Shown here piece by piece: positions 26,523 through 34,374 of a stretch of 64,000 bases of DNA. The translations under genes and the position numbers were made by a program. The DNA is from Paracoccus rhizosphaerae (lineage in GTDB: Bacteria > Pseudomonadota > Alphaproteobacteria > Rhodobacterales > Rhodobacteraceae): assembly GCF_026162645.1 (NCBI RefSeq), contig NZ_JAOTBE010000003.1, forward strand, positions 1 to 64,000, in the 5' to 3' direction. The notes beneath the pieces were generated by a model, which saw only the letters and a program-made list of their open reading frames with translations, was not told the origin of the DNA and did not search any database. Each line of letters starts with the position of its first letter. Within the stretch, counting starts at the first letter, position 1.

Positions 26523-27112
26523 GCCGGGCGGCGCAGATAGACGTAGTAGGCACCCTCGCCTCCGTGGCGGAAATGGGCGGCGCCGACCTGCTGCACGACG
26601 GCCGACAGCGGCGGGCTGTGCAGCCAGTGCGGCACCTGGTGACGCAAGGCCCCCGGACGTGTCGGCAGAGGTCCATGATCGCCCCGTCCCTTGCCGGTGA
26701 TCACCAGGACAAGGCGCAGCCCGTTGCTGTGGCATGACAGGATGAACTGCATCAGTCGCGGCTGAGCGGCGGCCAACGTCATGCCGTGCAGGTCCAGACG
26801 CGCCTCGGGCCGAAGCTTTCCTTGGGTCATCTTCCGATGCGTGCGTGCATCCATCCGCAGGTCGGCGGCGGCAAGACGCTCGGCCGGCGTCTGTGGCTGG
26901 GGCAGACGTGCCGCGGGGACTGCTGCGGTCTGTCCGACCCTGAAGCGCGGCAGGGCAGGCGCGGGGACCGCGGGAACGACCGGCGCAGTCGACGCCAAAG
27001 GGGACGACTGCGGATGATCGGCCGGGATCCTTGGGTTCAGCGGCTTGGCGGTCCGGGCGACGCGGGCCCACAGGTCCGCGTCCTCGGGTGACAGGCCCTT
27101 GCGCCGGCGCAT
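26519..27112 (-). CDS. Smr/MutS2-C-type domain protein
   Basis: A 197-residue protein with a basic, proline/alanine-rich N-terminal half (likely unstructured) and a C-terminal Smr domain (about 105-195). The domain motifs LDLHGMTL and ITGKGRGDHG are present; the domain has nicking endonuclease or RNA cleavage activity in characterised relatives. Its ATG shares one base with the stop of the Tim44-like gene upstream (TGATG), implying translational coupling. Confidence 0.9.
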   Translation of the reverse strand: MRRRKGLSPEDADLWARVARTAKPLNPRIPADHPQSSPLASTAPVVPAVPAPALPRFRVGQTAAVPAARLPQPQTPAERLAAADLRMDARTHRKMTQGKLRPEARLDLHGMTLAAAQPRLMQFILSCHSNGLRLVLVITGKGRGDHGPLPTRPGALRHQVPHWLHSPPLSAVVQQVGAAHFRHGGEGAYYVYLRRPA

Positions 27113-27768
27113 CAGCCGGTCGCGACAAGCTGCCAGTTCGGGTCGTCCTGACCCATGGTTCGGGCGAAGGTCCAGAGGTCCTTCTGCTTGCGCGGCGTCT
27201 TCGGATCACCCTCGACCACATCGCCCTCGGCGTTGCGGGTGGCGGCGATCAGTTCTCCCACGAAGCGGACCGAGATTTCGGCGACGCCGGTCGAGGAATC
27301 GAATTCCGCCGACGCCAGCGCCGTGTCGCGGGTGCCCAGATACTGCGCCTCGACCGTCTGCCCTTGGGCCGTGCGCTGATCGATCACCGACTGGAAGGCC
27401 TCGGCCACCGGGTCCGAGAGAAAGGGGCGCACTTCGGACAGGTCGCCGCGTTCGAAGGCCATCAGGATCATCTCATAGGCCTGGCGCGCGCCGCCGAGGA
27501 AGTCGTTGACACCGAAGGACCTGTCCTGACGCTTCATCGCCGCCAGCGCCTTCGCGGTGGGCGAGCCTGCCTCGGCATGGTCCAGGACGTCGTGGTCGAC
27601 CTCTTCGGCGCTGCCCTCGATCACCTCGAAGCGGGCCGGCTGCCGCGCGGGCTGATCGACCTGGGGCGGCTCGAAGCCGTCGCGCGTGCCCAGCACGTTC
27701 CTCAGCCTGAGGATCAGGAAGATCGCGATCCCGGCAAGGACAAGAAGCTGGAGTAGCGGGTTGGACAT
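27112..27768 (-). CDS. Tim44-like domain protein (TimA-type)
   Basis: A 218-residue inner-membrane protein with one N-terminal helix (residues 5-22) then a linker and a C-terminal Tim44 domain (about 75-215; NDFLGGARQAYEMILMAF and later VRFVGELIAATRN). This is the bacterial relative of mitochondrial Tim44, found in alphaproteobacteria; its job in bacteria is not settled. ATG 27768 is chosen because the hydrophobic helix starts there. It diverges from fxsA over 112 bp and is coupled to smr. The nearby fxsA and secB fit a membrane/protein-export neighbourhood. Confidence 0.9.
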   Translation of the reverse strand: MSNPLLQLLVLAGIAIFLILRLRNVLGTRDGFEPPQVDQPARQPARFEVIEGSAEEVDHDVLDHAEAGSPTAKALAAMKRQDRSFGVNDFLGGARQAYEMILMAFERGDLSEVRPFLSDPVAEAFQSVIDQRTAQGQTVEAQYLGTRDTALASAEFDSSTGVAEISVRFVGELIAATRNAEGDVVEGDPKTPRKQKDLWTFARTMGQDDPNWQLVATG

Positions 27769-27880
27769 TCGGGCAACCTCTGGGGCAAAAAGGGGTCGTT
27801 GGTATCGGGTGGTCAAACCATTATGTAGGGAGTGGTCAGGCGCAAGTCCAGTTTCCGCGCCTGCAGGAAGGGGAAAACGC

Positions 27881-28414
27881 ATGCGGCTGTTGGTCTTGTT
27901 TCTGGCGGTGCCGATCATCGAGATCGCTCTGTTCATCCAGGTCGGCGGACTGATCGGTCTGTGGCCGACATTGGCGATCGTGGTGCTGACCGCCATCGCG
28001 GGTTCGGCGCTGATGCGCAGCCAGGGCGCCCATGCCTGGGCCGAGGTTCAGCGCAGCTTCAGCGAGATGCGCGATCCAACACGGCCCCTGGCCCATGGGG
28101 TGATGATCCTGGTGGCGGGCATGCTTCTGCTGACGCCGGGGTTCTTCACCGACACCGTCGGCCTTCTGCTGCTGATCCCGGGCGTGCGCGACGCGGTGAT
28201 GCGGCAGGTGGCGCGGCATGTCACAGTGACCCGCGTGGGTACGTCGATGGGGCGCGACGCTCACCGTCCCCCCTACGGCGACGGCGTCATCGACGGCGAC
28301 TTCATCGTGACCGAAGACGAACGCCCGGCCCGCCCGCCGGTCGACCTGCCGCCGGACCTCGATGACGAGGATCCGCGCCGCCCCGGCCGCGGATCGGGCT
28401 GGACCCGGCATTGA
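27881..28414 (+). CDS. fxsA: FxsA family membrane protein
   Basis: A 177-residue cytoplasmic membrane protein. The first 110 residues form the FxsA domain: VPIIEIALFIQVGGLIG, then the GSALMRSQG loop and LLLTPGFFTDTVGLLLLIP. In Escherichia coli FxsA relieves phage T7 exclusion by F plasmid; its general function is unknown. The C-terminal 65 residues are hydrophilic and acidic. AGGAAGGGG lies upstream of the ATG. secB follows 58 bp downstream. Confidence 0.93.
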   Translation: MRLLVLFLAVPIIEIALFIQVGGLIGLWPTLAIVVLTAIAGSALMRSQGAHAWAEVQRSFSEMRDPTRPLAHGVMILVAGMLLLTPGFFTDTVGLLLLIPGVRDAVMRQVARHVTVTRVGTSMGRDAHRPPYGDGVIDGDFIVTEDERPARPPVDLPPDLDDEDPRRPGRGSGWTRH

Positions 28415-28472
28415 GGGCTTGGGGCGGGCCTGCTAGACATCGGCCAAGTCCGTAAAACAGCAAGGTAGGAAC

Positions 28473-28994
28473 ATGGCCGAAGAAAACACCCAGAACGGCA
28501 GCACGCAGCAGCCCCAGCCCGCCGCGCAGCCGCGCATGCAGATCCTGGCGCAGTTCATCCGCGACCTGTCGTTCGAAAACGCCGTGGCCCAGAAAGGCGC
28601 CCCGCACGGCGAGGTCCAGCCGGAAATCACCGTGCAGGTCAGCCTGGACGCCCGCAAGCGCGGCAGCGAAACCCAGTACGAGGTCATCACCAAGTACCGT
28701 GTCACCTCGACCAACAAGACCGAGGGCAGCACGCTGTTTCTGGCCGAGCTGGATTATGGCGGGGTCTTCCAGATCGAGGGCGTGCCGCAGGACCAGCTGC
28801 ACCCGTTCCTGATGATCGAATGCCCGCGCATGCTGTTCCCGTTCGTGCGTCGCATCATCTCGGACCTGACGCGGGACGGCGGCTTCCCGGCGTTCAACAT
28901 GGACCCGGTCGATTTCGTGGCGCTCTATCGTCAGGAACTGGCGCGCCGGGCGCAGGCGGCGCAGACCGCCCCGGCAGACCAGAAACTGTCTTAA
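28473..28994 (+). CDS. secB: Protein-export chaperone SecB
   Basis: A 173-residue tetrameric cytosolic chaperone that holds preproteins unfolded and hands them to SecA. Family blocks seen: ILAQFIRDLSFENA, VSLDARKRG, ELDYGGVFQIEGVP and PFVRRIISDLTRDGGFP. Extended N- and C-termini are usual in alphaproteobacterial SecB. The HD hydrolase gene follows after six bases. Confidence 0.97.
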   Translation: MAEENTQNGSTQQPQPAAQPRMQILAQFIRDLSFENAVAQKGAPHGEVQPEITVQVSLDARKRGSETQYEVITKYRVTSTNKTEGSTLFLAELDYGGVFQIEGVPQDQLHPFLMIECPRMLFPFVRRIISDLTRDGGFPAFNMDPVDFVALYRQELARRAQAAQTAPADQKLS

Positions 28995-29000
28995 GGCACG

Positions 29001-29612
29001 ATGACCTCGCGACGTCCCCGGGCCTGGCAGCGGATGCTGTCGGGCCGCCGGCTGGACCTTCTGGACCCCACGCCGCTGGACATCGAGATCAGCGACATCG
29101 CCCACGGCCTGGCTTTCGTCGCGCGCTGGAATGGCCAGACGCGCGGCGACTGGCCCTATTCCGTCGCCGAACATTCACTGCTGGTCGAGGACATCCTGAC
29201 ACGCCTGAACCCCGGCATCGCGCCGCAGTGGCGGCTGGCGGCCCTTCTGCACGATGCGCCAGAATACGTGATCGGCGACATGATCTCACCGGTGAAGGCC
29301 GCGCTTGGGCAGGAATACGGGGCGATGGATGACCGCCTCAGCTCGGCCATCCACCGCCGCTTCGGGTTGCCTGTAGTCCTACCGCTGGCGATCAAGCGCA
29401 AGATCAAGGCAGCGGATCGCGTGTCGGCGCGCCTCGAGGCGATCACCATCGCGGGCTTCGACATGGCCGAGGCGTTTCGGCTGTTCCCTGTGCCGGACGC
29501 GCATCTGCTGCCCGACCTGTCCATCGACCTGCGGCCGCCGGCCGAGGTCCGCAAACGCTATCTGCAGCGTTTCGACCTGCTGACGGACCTGATCGACATG
29601 TCGGAATCGTAG
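29001..29612 (+). CDS. HD-domain phosphohydrolase (YfbR-like)
   Basis: A 203-residue soluble enzyme with the metal ligands of HD hydrolases: H in YSVAEHS, the HD pair in AALLHDAPEYVIGDM, and a later aspartate in KAADRVSA. Relatives such as YfbR are 5'-deoxynucleotidases; this one may act in nucleotide salvage, but specificity is inferred. The gene starts six bases after secB, so it probably shares its mRNA. Confidence 0.85.
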   Translation: MTSRRPRAWQRMLSGRRLDLLDPTPLDIEISDIAHGLAFVARWNGQTRGDWPYSVAEHSLLVEDILTRLNPGIAPQWRLAALLHDAPEYVIGDMISPVKAALGQEYGAMDDRLSSAIHRRFGLPVVLPLAIKRKIKAADRVSARLEAITIAGFDMAEAFRLFPVPDAHLLPDLSIDLRPPAEVRKRYLQRFDLLTDLIDMSES

Positions 29613-29624
29613 GCGTAAGGAAAA

Positions 29625-29642
29625 GGGCGCCACTGGGCGCCC
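29625..29642 (-). terminator. Rho-independent terminator of the H-NS-like gene
   Basis: On the minus strand a 7-bp GGGCGCC/GGCGCCC stem with a four-base loop is followed by TTTTCCTT, nine bases after the hvrA-like stop codon. The plus strand side lacks a T-run, so it primarily ends the minus-strand transcript. Confidence 0.75.
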
Positions 29643-29651
29643 CCTCCTCGA

Positions 29652-29963
29652 TCAGATCGCGAGATCTTCCAGCTGCTTACCGGACTGCAGGCTGTCCTTG
29701 ACCCATTTCGGCTGCCGGCCGCGTCCGGTCCAGGTCATCGTGGGATCGTTGGGATTGACGTATTTCGGCGCAATGGTTCCTCCGCGACGGGTCTTTACTC
29801 CGGTCAATTCCGCCAAATTGAACCCATGTTCGCGCGCCGCTTCCTCGATGGCATTCATCGCTTCGCGCCGCTTTCGATCCTCATAGGAATTGATCGCACG
29901 ATCGAGGCGCGTCCGCAGGTCCCGCAATTCCTTCAGCGACATCTTGTCGAAATCGATATCCAT
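29652..29963 (-). CDS. hvrA: H-NS family nucleoid protein, HvrA-like
   Basis: A 103-residue DNA-binding protein. Residues 1-50 form a charged coiled coil for oligomerisation; the C-terminal DNA-binding part carries TWTGRGRQPKWV, the H-NS family motif. Position downstream of senC and regA on the same strand matches the Rhodobacter capsulatus senC-regA-hvrA order, where HvrA modulates photosynthesis and nitrogen fixation genes. A non-phototroph would use it as a general nucleoid/xenogeneic regulator. The upstream 75 bp is unusually AT-rich, suggesting its own promoter. Confidence 0.88.
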   Translation of the reverse strand: MDIDFDKMSLKELRDLRTRLDRAINSYEDRKRREAMNAIEEAAREHGFNLAELTGVKTRRGGTIAPKYVNPNDPTMTWTGRGRQPKWVKDSLQSGKQLEDLAI

Positions 29964-30038
29964 GTTTCTCCGGCTTCCATCTCAATTGGATTAATAGCAC
30001 TACAAATAGATAAACCGGTCATCTTTACAATAAGTTTC

Positions 30039-30590
30039 TTATTTGGGACCGCGCTTAGCCAATATACGCTGAAGCGTTCGGCGGTGCATATGAAGCCGCC
30101 GCGCGGTTTCGCTGACATTTCGGTCACATTGCTCGTAAACGCGCTGAATATGTTCCCAGCGAACCCGATCCGCGGACATCGGATTTTCCGGCGGCGGCGG
30201 CAGCGCCTCTCCGCTGGAAAGCAGGGCTGAGGTGACGTCGTTCGCATCCGCAGGCTTGGCCAGATAATCCGTCGCGCCCATTTTCACGGCGGCCACAGCC
30301 GTGGCAATTGCGCCATAGCCGGTCAGCACGATGATCCGCGCATCCTCGCGCTTGTCGCGAAGCGCCTCGACCACGTCCAGACCGTTGCCATCCTCAAGCC
30401 GCAGGTCGACGACAGCATAGGCCGGCGCCCGCTTTTCGATCAGCCGCATGGCCCCTGCGACGGTCTGCGACGTCTCGGTCCTGAAACCGCGCTTTTCCAT
30501 GGCACGGGCCAGGCGGGTCAGGAAAATCTCGTCGTCGTCGACCAGCAGCAGCGAAGGGTCCGGACCGATCTGCGCAACCATATCGTCCAT
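30039..30590 (-). CDS. regA: Redox response regulator RegA/PrrA
   Basis: A 183-residue response regulator. The receiver domain has the acidic pocket LLVDDDE, phosphoacceptor D62 in YAVVDLRLEDG and conserved lysine in YLAKPAD. A proline linker (PPPPEN) leads to a Fis-type helix-turn-helix (about 140-180; ERARRL-like block NVSETARRLHMHRRTLQ). Size and the nearly invariant HTH identify RegA, which controls respiration, denitrification, CO2 and nitrogen fixation genes in response to redox. ATG 30590 starts the protein at the usual RegA N-terminus. senC lies upstream, regB diverges. Confidence 0.96.
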   Translation of the reverse strand: MDDMVAQIGPDPSLLLVDDDEIFLTRLARAMEKRGFRTETSQTVAGAMRLIEKRAPAYAVVDLRLEDGNGLDVVEALRDKREDARIIVLTGYGAIATAVAAVKMGATDYLAKPADANDVTSALLSSGEALPPPPENPMSADRVRWEHIQRVYEQCDRNVSETARRLHMHRRTLQRILAKRGPK

Positions 30591-30664
30591 ATTCAGCGCC
30601 TCTTGGTTTGTTCCAGATATATGGTGCCGGATCGGCGGATTTGCATCCCGTGCGACATCATGCC

Positions 30665-31291
30665 TTAGGTGGCATCGAGAAAACACCCGACACTGTCGGC
30701 CATATCCCCGGGCAGCGCATCGCGGGGAAAATAATCGACGGTGTGGCCGCCAGGCATCACCAGATAAGTATTGGTCATATGGTCGACGAGGTAATATTCC
30801 TGATCGTCCTCGTCATTTGCTTTATAGTAATTCCGCCAGCCCTGATTGACCGCGGCAATTTCCTGCTCGCTTCCGGTCAGGCCGATCATGTCGTCGGAAA
30901 ACATGTCGGTGTAATCCGCCAGGACTTCGGGCGTATCGCGGCGAGGATCGACGGTCACGAACACCGTCTGCAGCGTCTCGCCACGGTCTTCCATGATCGC
31001 GGCCACCTCGGCGTTCCGCGCGCTGTCCAGCGGGCAGACGTCGGGACAGAAGGTATAGCCGAAGTAAAGCAGCGTCGGCTGGTTGAAGACTTCGGCCGAG
31101 GTGACACGCTGGCCGTCGTCGCGTGTCAGCGTGAATTCGGTCCCAAAGCTGTCCATCCCGCCAGCGACCGCGCTGCCGGTGCATTGGGCATAGGGGTCGC
31201 CCGCACGCTGCTGGGTCAGGAAGAGGGCACCGCCCGCCAGGACGCCGACGGCGGCCGCCGTTCCGATCAGCAGGATTTTCCGGTCCGCCAT
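30665..31291 (-). CDS. senC: SCO1/SenC/PrrC family copper protein
   Basis: A 208-residue membrane-anchored thioredoxin-fold protein: one N-terminal helix (residues 5-22) and a periplasmic domain with the copper site CPDVC in YTFCPDVCPLDS and the distal histidine in YLVDHMTNTY. It delivers copper to cytochrome c oxidase CuA/CuB and, in Rhodobacter, links oxidase function with RegB/RegA signalling. The start at 31291 places the helix at the N-terminus. It is first gene of the minus-strand senC-regA unit and diverges from regB over 90 bp. Confidence 0.94.
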   Translation of the reverse strand: MADRKILLIGTAAAVGVLAGGALFLTQQRAGDPYAQCTGSAVAGGMDSFGTEFTLTRDDGQRVTSAEVFNQPTLLYFGYTFCPDVCPLDSARNAEVAAIMEDRGETLQTVFVTVDPRRDTPEVLADYTDMFSDDMIGLTGSEQEIAAVNQGWRNYYKANDEDDQEYYLVDHMTNTYLVMPGGHTVDYFPRDALPGDMADSVGCFLDAT

Positions 31292-31381
31292 CAGGGGCCT
31301 CCTTCGCGTGTCAAATGCCCGCATTGATCGCCCATCGGCCGGCAGGTATCAAGTCACCCGATGTCGCAGCGAGGGCTCCTG

Positions 31382-32707
31382 ATGACCGACGCGCCCGAGG
31401 CGGAAGACGACCGCCTGTCGACGCAGATCGACACCCCCAAGGCCGAACCGATCCGGATGCGCACGCTGGTGCATCTGCGCTGGTTCGCCATCGGCGGGCA
31501 GATGGCTGCCGTCATCGTCGCCTGGAGCATGGGCATCGGCTTTCTCAAGACGCCGGTCCTGCTGCTGATCGCGGCCTCGATCACCATGAACCTGTGGCTG
31601 TTCCTGCGCCCGCCCAAGCGGACTTCGCCCGGCCGTGCGGTGCTGCAGCTGGGCTTCGACCTGGTCCAGATCTCGACCCTGATGGCGCTGACCGGCGGCA
31701 TGGCAAACCCCTTCGCGCTGCTGGTGTTGGCGCCGGTGACCATCGCCGCGGCATCGCTGAACGCGCGGCAGGTACTGGCCCTGGGCATGGCGACGGTGGC
31801 GCTGATCACGCTGGCGGCGACCTTGGGGCTGCCGCTGCGCGAACCCGATGGCGACCTTCTGCGGATGGAGCCGATCCTGGCCCTGGGTCACTGGGTCGCC
31901 CTGGTGATCGGCGTGGTGTTTTTCGCGGGATATGCGCACCGGGTGACGGCCGAGCTGTCGGACACCTCGAACGCGCTCTTTGCGACGCAGATGGCGCTGT
32001 CGCGCGAACAGCGGCTGCAGCACCTGGGCGGCGTCGTGGCCGCTGCCGCGCACGAAATGGGCACTCCGCTTGCGACGATCAAGCTGATCGCCGGAGAGCT
32101 GGCGGACGAGCTGAAGGACGATCCAGAGCTGCATGCCGACGCCATCGCCCTGCGCGACTCGGCAGATCGCTGCGCGGCGATCCTGCGCAGCATGGGTCGG
32201 GCGGGGAAGCATGACCTGCACATGCGGGCTGCCCCGCTGCGGGCCGTGCTGGAGGACGCCGCCAGCCCCCATGCCGACCGTGGCCCCCTGGTCGAGATCC
32301 ATGCCGAGGGACCGGTCGTCCGCCGCGACCCCGCGATCATCCACGGCCTGCGCAACCTGATCCAGAACGCCGTCGACTTCGCCGAAAGCCGCGTGGTGAT
32401 CGAGACGCAGGAGACACCGGGTTTACTGGTGGTGACCGTGCGCGACGACGGGCCGGGCTATCCGCCGCAGCTTCTGTCGCGGATCGGCGATCCGTACCTG
32501 TCGCGCCGCGCAGACGCACAGCGCGGCAGCTATGAAGGCATGGGCCTTGGCCTCTTCATCGCCAAGACGCTGCTCGAACGCTCGGGAGCGCGCCTCAGCT
32601 TCGCCAATGGCGGGCCGGGCGCCGTCGTGTCGGTGCGCTGGCCTATCGACCGCATCCGCGCCAGGGACCGGGTGGCGTTGACGCATAATCCCTCGATCGA
32701 AACCTGA
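31382..32707 (+). CDS. regB: Redox sensor histidine kinase RegB/PrrB
   Basis: A 441-residue membrane kinase with six N-terminal helices, partner of RegA. The quinone-binding heptad GGMANPF is at residues 105-111, the phosphorylated H224 in AAAHEMGTPLATIK, and the redox-active cysteine C264 in DRCAAILRSMGRAG. These match H225 and C265 known in R. capsulatus RegB. N box (LIQNAVDFA) and G boxes (DDGPGY, MGLGLFIAK) follow. ATG 31382 has GAGGG upstream; ATG 31361 is an in-frame alternative. Diverges from senC, as in Rhodobacter. Confidence 0.96.
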   Translation: MTDAPEAEDDRLSTQIDTPKAEPIRMRTLVHLRWFAIGGQMAAVIVAWSMGIGFLKTPVLLLIAASITMNLWLFLRPPKRTSPGRAVLQLGFDLVQISTLMALTGGMANPFALLVLAPVTIAAASLNARQVLALGMATVALITLAATLGLPLREPDGDLLRMEPILALGHWVALVIGVVFFAGYAHRVTAELSDTSNALFATQMALSREQRLQHLGGVVAAAAHEMGTPLATIKLIAGELADELKDDPELHADAIALRDSADRCAAILRSMGRAGKHDLHMRAAPLRAVLEDAASPHADRGPLVEIHAEGPVVRRDPAIIHGLRNLIQNAVDFAESRVVIETQETPGLLVVTVRDDGPGYPPQLLSRIGDPYLSRRADAQRGSYEGMGLGLFIAKTLLERSGARLSFANGGPGAVVSVRWPIDRIRARDRVALTHNPSIET

Positions 32708-32754
32708 GGGCCTTAACCGACTGTTAATCACGCCGCGATTATGGTCACGTCGAC

Positions 32755-34368
32755 GTGAAAACGGCGCTGGCGGTGGATATGAATGGTTTGGCTTTGGTAG
32801 CGGTGGCGATCTTCAGCGGCACCGCCTCGGTTCTTCTGGCGATCGTGATGATCCGCATCTGGGACCGCAGAAACGGCATGGGAATCGGCATCCGATCCGC
32901 GCTTGCAGTCGAAGGACAGGTTCAGCCGATGGTGTTCCTGTTCCGCGGCAACATGCTGGTCGATGCGACGCCGCCGGCGCGCGCCCTGCTGGACCGAATT
33001 GGGGCACCTGACGACGATTGGTTGCGTCTCATGCGCTGGATCGGGCCGCACTTTCCCGAGGCGGCCGACCGGCTGGCCGACCTGAGCCGGCAGGGCCGGA
33101 TCGAGATGCTGGGCCAGCAGGGGCACGGCCAGGCCACGCTGCGCCTGACCGTCGAGGATCTGGGCGGCGGCCTCTGGCGCCTGACGCTGACCGATCCGGG
33201 GGCCGAACATGCCGGCATTGTGGTCGATTCGCTCTCGCTTCAGGCGATGGAGGAAGAGCTGCACCTGCTGCGTGGGGCATTGGACCAGACGCCGATGCTG
33301 GTGTGGCGCCTGGATGCCGAAGACCGTGTGACCTGGGCCAATGCCGCCTATCTGCGCCGTGCGGAGTCGCGCGGCGACGGGGCGCTTGGCTGGCCGCTGC
33401 CGCGGCTTCTGGATACGCCGAAGCAGGTGCCGGGCAGTTCGACCCGCCGCTCGGCGCTGGAGGATCACGGCGTGGTGTCATGGTTCGACTGCCATACCCA
33501 CAGGACGGGCGATCAGGTGATGATGTTCGCCCTGCCCGCCGACGCGGCGGTACGTGCGGAACGCAGCCTGCGCGAATTCGTGCAGACGCTGACCAAGACC
33601 TTCGCCGACCTGCCGATCGGGCTTGCGATCTTCGACCAGAAGCGGAACCTGCAGCTCTTCAACCCTGCGCTCATCGACCTGACCGGGCTGCCGACCGGCT
33701 TCCTGACGGCGCGGCCGACGCTGTTCGACTTCCTCGACCAGCTTCGCGAATTGCGCATGGTGCCCGAGCCCAAAGATTACCGCAGTTGGCGCCAGCATAT
33801 GGCGAACCTGGAAAGCGCCGCCGCGACCGGCCACCATGTCGAGACATGGTCCCTGCCCGGCGGCCAGACTTATCGCGTCACCGGCCGCCCGCATCCCGAC
33901 GGCGCCGTCGCGTTCCTGTTCGAGAACATCACCTCCGAAATTTCTCTGACCCGCAAGTTCCGCGCCGACCTGATGCTGGGGGCGCATGTCCTCGACGGGC
34001 TGGACGACGCTCTGGCCGTCTTTGCGCCGACAGGACAGCTGGTCCTATGCAACCAAGCCTATCGCGGGCTGTGGGGCGCGCCGCCCGCCGATCTGTCGGC
34101 CGCGATCCGCACGTGGGAGGACGCAACCCGGACCGGTCCCGGATTCGCCGCCCTGCGAGAGGCGCTGACCTTGGCCGAGCCGCCCAAGACCGGCGGCGCC
34201 ATGGCCGGACCCGAGGGGCAGCTTCTTGGCTGGACGGTCACGAACCTTTCGGGGGGGCGACGGATGCTCCGCTTTCGTCCCTCTGCCGCGCAGCCGCTGA
34301 CATCCAGCCACGCCATAGGCGCCGACATGCTTCCCCGCCCCCTGCCGAATGCCATCGGCGCCGACTAA
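32755..34368 (+). CDS. Membrane-anchored PAS-domain protein lacking a kinase domain
   Basis: A 537-residue protein with one N-terminal helix (about residues 10-32) and two or three PAS-like modules: around 60-150, around 170-260 (DQTPMLVWRLDAEDRVTWAN) and around 280-400 (LPIGLAIFDQKRNLQLFN), with a last PAS_7-type block at about 415-500 (LDGLDDALAVFAPTGQL). No HisKA or HATPase motifs follow; it ends in a short tail repeating AIGAD. GTG 32755 is used; ATG 32779 is a good alternative. It sits 47 bp after regB and could share its transcript. DivL-like sensing is possible but unproven. Confidence 0.8.
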   Translation: MKTALAVDMNGLALVAVAIFSGTASVLLAIVMIRIWDRRNGMGIGIRSALAVEGQVQPMVFLFRGNMLVDATPPARALLDRIGAPDDDWLRLMRWIGPHFPEAADRLADLSRQGRIEMLGQQGHGQATLRLTVEDLGGGLWRLTLTDPGAEHAGIVVDSLSLQAMEEELHLLRGALDQTPMLVWRLDAEDRVTWANAAYLRRAESRGDGALGWPLPRLLDTPKQVPGSSTRRSALEDHGVVSWFDCHTHRTGDQVMMFALPADAAVRAERSLREFVQTLTKTFADLPIGLAIFDQKRNLQLFNPALIDLTGLPTGFLTARPTLFDFLDQLRELRMVPEPKDYRSWRQHMANLESAAATGHHVETWSLPGGQTYRVTGRPHPDGAVAFLFENITSEISLTRKFRADLMLGAHVLDGLDDALAVFAPTGQLVLCNQAYRGLWGAPPADLSAAIRTWEDATRTGPGFAALREALTLAEPPKTGGAMAGPEGQLLGWTVTNLSGGRRMLRFRPSAAQPLTSSHAIGADMLPRPLPNAIGAD

Positions 34369-34374
34369 TCCGCT

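Noticed and set aside
24693..27221. 842-codon minus-strand frame opposite hslVU
   Set aside because: Overlaps hslU, hslV and smr entirely; no signal of coding.
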